From contig JABXIP010000328.1 in the NCBI GenBank assembly GCA_013373005.1, forward strand, positions 1 to 10,321: DNA of 10,321 nucleotides, read 5' to 3'. The notes under the pieces were generated by a model that saw only the letters and a program-made list of their open reading frames with translations, had not been told where the DNA came from and did no database searches. This document shows positions 6,267-10,321 of this stretch, piece by piece. How positions within the stretch are numbered: position 1 is the first letter of the stretch; the number at the start of each line of letters is the position of its first letter. The position numbers and the translations under genes are program-made. Source of the stretch: Cytophagia bacterium (GTDB lineage Bacteria > Bacteroidota > Bacteroidia > Cytophagales > Cyclobacteriaceae).

Positions 6267-9200
6267 ATGTCGATCACATCACCTAAACAGTCATATAGTA
6301 GGACTATTTTGCTACTTGTCATCATCTCGATGACCAGTGTGCCTAAGCTATATGCTCAGTGTACTAACCAATGTCCGGTGATAGCCAATGTCGAAATCAA
6401 TAGCTGTGTTGGGGTAATTACCATCGGAGTTACTGGGGATGGGCCATTTACATACAGCTGGGAAGATAGTGGTGGAAACATTGTTGGTACCAGCTTTATT
6501 GTTCCTGGCTTAGCGGCAGATGATTATACCGTTACAGTTACAGACAAGGATGGAGATACCGTAACCGCTACTTATACGGTCACCAATCCTCCTAATCTTG
6601 TAGGAAGCGTGGTGGTGAATGATGTAACCTGTAGAGGCGATTCAGATGCGCAGGTAATAGTAACCATGGCCAATGGTAGCCCAGACTATGAATGGGAGCT
6701 TTTCAATGGAAGTATGAATTCCATTGGAACTGGCACTGCTCCACCGTTTTCGAATATTATTACTCTCAATGGTTTAGGAGTTGATAATTATACACTCTCA
6801 GTAACCGATGACAATGGTTGTACAGGCGATATCACCTTTTCAGTAATTGAGCCAGCTGATTTTCTAGGCTACTCTATTGGAGCTTCGTCAGATGCAACCT
6901 GTTTTAATTCTTCAGATGGAACATTAACCGCAACTGGAACAGGCGGGTGGGGAAATTATGTATACCAATGGGAAAGAGTTTCTGATGGAGCTGTGGTTGG
7001 AACTAGTTCAACAGTGACTGGCCTGCCTGCCGGAGATTACCGACTAGTAATTACTGATAGAAGCGGAACAGGCTGTACCATTACTACTCCGAATCAAACC
7101 ATCGGTTCTCCTCCTGAAATTATTCCTTCAGCCAATATTGATGATGCCCTATGTAATGGAGATGCCAATGGCTCTATCGATTTAAGTGTTTCAGGTGGTG
7201 TAGCACCCTATAGCTATAGCTGGTCAAATGGAGCTACTACCCAAGATATTTCAGGACTTGCAGCCGGATCTTATACCGTAACAATTACCGATGCTGCAGG
7301 TTGTACTGATGTTAGTTCTTACAATGTAGGAGAACCATTGGTGTTAACCTTAAGTCCTAACGTAACTAATGTGGCGTGTTTTGGTGACGCCACAGGTATG
7401 ATTGAGAGTAATGTCAGTGGAGGGACTGCTCCATATAATTATGTCTGGTCTAGCGGGGCTACCTCTGCTGATATCTCATCACTTTCTGCAGGGTCGTACA
7501 ACCTAACCGTAACAGATGCCAATGGCTGTACTGTTACACAAAATGGAATTACTGTTTCCGAGCCTGCAATGGCTCTCTCAAAACTTAGTGAGGCAAAAGC
7601 AAATCCTTCTTGCGCTGGGGGTAATGATGGTTCGGTGACCATCAACATGCAGGGGGGAACTGCGCCTTACACTTATTCATGGTCTAATGGTGATAACACC
7701 GCAACGGCCACTGGACTTACTGCTGGAATGCATACCGTAACCGTGACCGATAACGCGGGGTGTACCTATAATGAAACCTTTACGCTTAATGATCCACCTT
7801 CAATTGCAGTAGGTTCTTCTTTAACAGAGCCAAGTTGTAATGGTAATGCCGATGGATCTATTACGGTTTCTGCTTCTAACGGTACTGCTCCTTATGTATA
7901 TAACTGGAACACTGGAGATTCAGGGCCGACAATTACAGGCCTTGTGGCCGGAACCTATACCGTAACGGTTACAGACCAAAATGGAGCGGGTTGTACTGTT
8001 GTTGAGACCATTAATTTAGGTGAACCAGCTGTTTTGGATGACAATGCAACGGTCAACGATATTTCTTGTAATGGAGCCAATGACGGGAGCATCTTTTTAG
8101 CCGTAACCGGAGGAACAGGCCCATATACCTACAGCTGGAGCAACGGGGCAACTACCAACAATATTACCGGTCTATCTGCCGGCCCATATTCAGTTACTGT
8201 TCAGGATAGTGAGGGATGTACCATCGTTCGCAACTTCACCATTGTTGACCCGGCTCCAATTAGTCTTACTCATACCAAAGTAGATATTCTTTGCAAAGGA
8301 GCCTCAACTGGGGAAATTGATATTACCCCATCGGGTGGAACAGCTCCTTATACCTACTCATGGTCTAATGGAAGTACAGCTGAAGATTTGGCCAATGTGG
8401 TGGCCGGAACGTATACTGTCATTGTAGAGGATGATGAAGGTTGTTCAGTCAATTTAACGGTTACCATCACAGAACCGGCAACTGTAATGCTCTTGTCCGG
8501 TACTGAAACAGACGGTACTTGCGCAGGGTCTAACAATGGCTCCATAGACGTAACAGTTACGGGAGGTTCTGCGCCCTATACTTATCTATGGAATACGGGA
8601 GCTACTTCAGAAGATGTATCCGGCTTGGCTCCTGGTAACTACTCTGTTTCTGTAACAGATGCCGGAGGCTGTATCAAGTCCATTGGGTTTACTATTTCAG
8701 AACCTTCTCCAATTTCCATTTCAGAAACCATTGATGATATCAGTTGTAATGGCGTTGTAGATGGTGCCATTAGTCTCTCGGTGGGTGGTGGAACCGGCCC
8801 CTACACCTATTCATGGGCAGACGATATTAGTGTGACTACAAAAGATAGAACAGGACTTGGTCCAGGAAACTATACTGTTACGGTAGAAGATTCCAATGGC
8901 TGTTTGAGTGTTGAATCATTCAATGTTGCAGAACCGGCCATCCTGTCTTCAACGGCAACACAGCTGAATGTAAGTTGTTTTGGTGAAAGTACGGGGGCGA
9001 TTGATCTTTCGGTAAGCGGAGGAACGACCCCGTACACCTTTTTATGGTCTAATGGTGCACTTACAGAAGACCTTACTAATATTCCTGCTGGTAATTATTC
9101 AGTGACTATTACAGATGCCAGCGGCTGTACAGATAATCAGGCATTCACCATAACGGAACCGGTCAGTGCTTTGGCAGTGGCCAGCTCGGTAAGTCAGATT

Positions 9201-10321
9201 ACCTGTAATGGTGCAGCCGATGGAATCATTAACCTAACAGTTTCAGGAGGTTCAGCGCCATATTCATTCAATTGGTCGCACGGAAGTACCTCGGAAGATT
9301 TGAGCAACCTTTCTGCAGGAAGTTATACCGTCACCGTAACAGACAATAATGGCTGTACTTATGTAGAAAGCTTTACGATTACAGACCCGCCCGTACTCAC
9401 TTTGTCGGGTGTGGCTACAGATATAGACTGTAATGGTGCTGCCAATGGTTCAATAGACCTTACCGTTGGCGGTGGGGAAGCACCATACACTTTTGCTTGG
9501 TCTAATGGGGAGACAACGGAGGATGTGTCTGGGCTTATTCCGGGCACATACTCTGTTAATGTTTCTGATGCCAGAGGCTGCTCTACCTCTACCAGCTTTG
9601 TGATTACCCAGCCAACAGCTTTAGCATTTGCTTATACATCTGATAATGTTTTATGCTTTGGAGAATCAAACGGAGCCATTGACATTACTATTTCAGGGGG
9701 TACCGCACCCTACACCTACAGCTGGTCTAATGGTGAAATTACCGAGGACATTAATTCACTCTCGGCTGGAGATTATACCGTGACAGTCACTGATTTGAAT
9801 GGTTGTACTATTAATGAGACCATTTCCGTCACTGAACCCGTAGCCGCACTTTCAACGGCAACAACTGTCAATGACATCACCTGCTTTGGAGGAAGTGACG
9901 GAAATATTCTTCTGAACCCTTCCGGGGGAACTGCGCCATATACCTATGCTTGGAATAGTGGCCAAACTACCAAGGATGTTTTCGGACTAGCGGAGGGAAC
10001 CTATCAGGTAACCATTACCGATGCTAATGGCTGCTTTATTCAAGAGAATTATACCATTGCTATGCCTACAGCCATGTTGGCTTCAGGTACTCAAACCAAC
10101 ATTCTTTGTAATGGAGATGCTACCGGAGCCATTGATATGACTGTTTCTGGAGGAACTTTACCCTACACTTATACCTGGAGTAACGGTGCCAGTACTGAGG
10201 ACCTTAGCAACATTACAGCGGGCAATTACCAAGTAACCATCTCTGATGCATCAGGCTGTAGCTTAGTGAGAAGCTTTACCATCACCGAGCCGCTGGCGCT
10301 TAATGTGGCAGACAATATTCA
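6267..10321 (+). CDS. Giant SprB-repeat cell-surface adhesin, probable type IX secretion substrate (3' end cut by window edge)
   Basis: The frame opens at ATG 6267, the first ATG after an in-frame TAA at 6246, and stays open for 1351 codons to the right edge. Residues 1-30 form a signal peptide with the hydrophobic core ILLLVIISM and a likely cut at LYA/Q. Although a Cys follows at residue 32, Q at -1 argues against a lipobox. From residue 47 on the protein is tandem repeats of about 75-78 residues. Their consensus follows C-x-G-x-x-D/N-G-S/A-I, S-G-G-T-A-P-Y-T-Y-S-W-S-N-G, L-S-A-G-x-Y-T-V-T-V-T-D-A-x-G-C-T and T-I-T-E-P, which is the SprB repeat (PF13573). In Flavobacterium johnsoniae SprB is a very large mobile gliding adhesin exported by the type IX system. 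Other proteins with these repeats are surface adhesins of unknown ligand, so the name sprB itself is not justified. A type IX C-terminal sorting domain, gliding-related C-terminal domains or enzymatic domains would lie beyond the window. Confidence 0.93.
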   Translation, partial: MSITSPKQSYSRTILLLVIISMTSVPKLYAQCTNQCPVIANVEINSCVGVITIGVTGDGPFTYSWEDSGGNIVGTSFIVPGLAADDYTVTVTDKDGDTVTATYTVTNPPNLVGSVVVNDVTCRGDSDAQVIVTMANGSPDYEWELFNGSMNSIGTGTAPPFSNIITLNGLGVDNYTLSVTDDNGCTGDITFSVIEPADFLGYSIGASSDATCFNSSDGTLTATGTGGWGNYVYQWERVSDGAVVGTSSTVTGLPAGDYRLVITDRSGTGCTITTPNQTIGSPPEIIPSANIDDALCNGDANGSIDLSVSGGVAPYSYSWSNGATTQDISGLAAGSYTVTITDAAGCTDVSSYNVGEPLVLTLSPNVTNVACFGDATGMIESNVSGGTAPYNYVWSSGATSADISSLSAGSYNLTVTDANGCTVTQNGITVSEPAMALSKLSEAKANPSCAGGNDGSVTINMQGGTAPYTYSWSNGDNTATATGLTAGMHTVTVTDNAGCTYNETFTLNDPPSIAVGSSLTEPSCNGNADGSITVSASNGTAPYVYNWNTGDSGPTITGLVAGTYTVTVTDQNGAGCTVVETINLGEPAVLDDNATVNDISCNGANDGSIFLAVTGGTGPYTYSWSNGATTNNITGLSAGPYSVTVQDSEGCTIVRNFTIVDPAPISLTHTKVDILCKGASTGEIDITPSGGTAPYTYSWSNGSTAEDLANVVAGTYTVIVEDDEGCSVNLTVTITEPATVMLLSGTETDGTCAGSNNGSIDVTVTGGSAPYTYLWNTGATSEDVSGLAPGNYSVSVTDAGGCIKSIGFTISEPSPISISETIDDISCNGVVDGAISLSVGGGTGPYTYSWADDISVTTKDRTGLGPGNYTVTVEDSNGCLSVESFNVAEPAILSSTATQLNVSCFGESTGAIDLSVSGGTTPYTFLWSNGALTEDLTNIPAGNYSVTITDASGCTDNQAFTITEPVSALAVASSVSQITCNGAADGIINLTVSGGSAPYSFNWSHGSTSEDLSNLSAGSYTVTVTDNNGCTYVESFTITDPPVLTLSGVATDIDCNGAANGSIDLTVGGGEAPYTFAWSNGETTEDVSGLIPGTYSVNVSDARGCSTSTSFVITQPTALAFAYTSDNVLCFGESNGAIDITISGGTAPYTYSWSNGEITEDINSLSAGDYTVTVTDLNGCTINETISVTEPVAALSTATTVNDITCFGGSDGNILLNPSGGTAPYTYAWNSGQTTKDVFGLAEGTYQVTITDANGCFIQENYTIAMPTAMLASGTQTNILCNGDATGAIDMTVSGGTLPYTYTWSNGASTEDLSNITAGNYQVTISDASGCSLVRSFTITEPLALNVADNI
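6405..10321 (+). repeat. Tandem SprB-type repeat array, 17 visible units
   Basis: Counting from the first Cys codon, units begin at 6405, 6630, 6900, 7152, 7377, 7611, 7836, 8067, 8292, 8520, 8745, 8976, 9204, 9429, 9654, 9882 and 10107. Spacings are 225, 270, 252, 225, 234, 225, 231, 225, 228, 225, 231, 228, 225, 225, 228 and 225 bases, all multiples of three. Units 2 to 17 each keep two cysteines, one at the start and one in the G-C of the T-D-x-x-G-C motif. The first unit is divergent and has G-D in place of the second. Units 2 and 3 are longest, with extra residues in the W-x-N-G loop region. Copies differ widely in codons, so they are old or strongly diversified rather than freshly duplicated. 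Confidence 0.93.

Noticed and set aside
7439..9547. Minus-strand open frames at 7439-7648, 8354-8545 and 9359-9547
   Set aside because: They recur at corresponding places in the SprB repeats and resemble each other only because the repeats do. They are antisense shadows.
6405..10321. Regularly spaced repeats as a CRISPR array or satellite DNA
   Set aside because: The 225-270 base period is always a multiple of three, the frame is open throughout and conservation is at protein level, so this is a coding repeat array.

Overview
The window looks like a chromosomal segment from a Bacteroidota species, probably of the Cytophagales type. The grounds are its moderate-to-low GC, near absence of Shine-Dalgarno sites, a TonB-dependent receptor with an N-terminal carboxypeptidase-regulatory-like domain, a lipoprotein with an acidic Cys-S-E-D-D start, and a giant SprB-repeat cell-surface protein of the kind exported by the type IX secretion system. 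The order-level guess is inference from family content only.

Layout. On the minus strand, in order of transcription: a MoxR-family AAA+ ATPase (5818 to 4829), a surface-type lipoprotein with two Ig-like repeats and a beta-helix-like body (4695 to 2719), and a large TonB-dependent outer-membrane receptor (2634 to the left edge, C-terminus missing). A strong hairpin (2667-2699) sits between lipoprotein and receptor. On the plus strand, diverging from the MoxR gene across a 448-base non-coding gap, a very long gene starts at 6267 and runs off the right edge. Its 1351 visible codons hold a signal peptide and 17 tandem SprB-type repeats with no stop.

How they may work together. The lipoprotein and receptor are adjacent on one strand and both belong at the outer membrane, so a joint role in binding and importing a nutrient is plausible, but no substrate can be read from the sequence. 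The MoxR ATPase is normally a chaperone-like partner of DUF58/VWA proteins; none is encoded beside it here. The SprB-like protein is probably a secreted surface adhesin linked to gliding or attachment, and shares only the divergent intergenic region with the rest.

All four genes belong to recognisable families and I see no mobile element, CRISPR array, RNA gene or broken gene. The less ordinary points are the lipoprotein of unknown substrate beside the receptor, the hairpin between them, the solitary MoxR gene, the long regular repeat array, and palindromes in the divergent gap.
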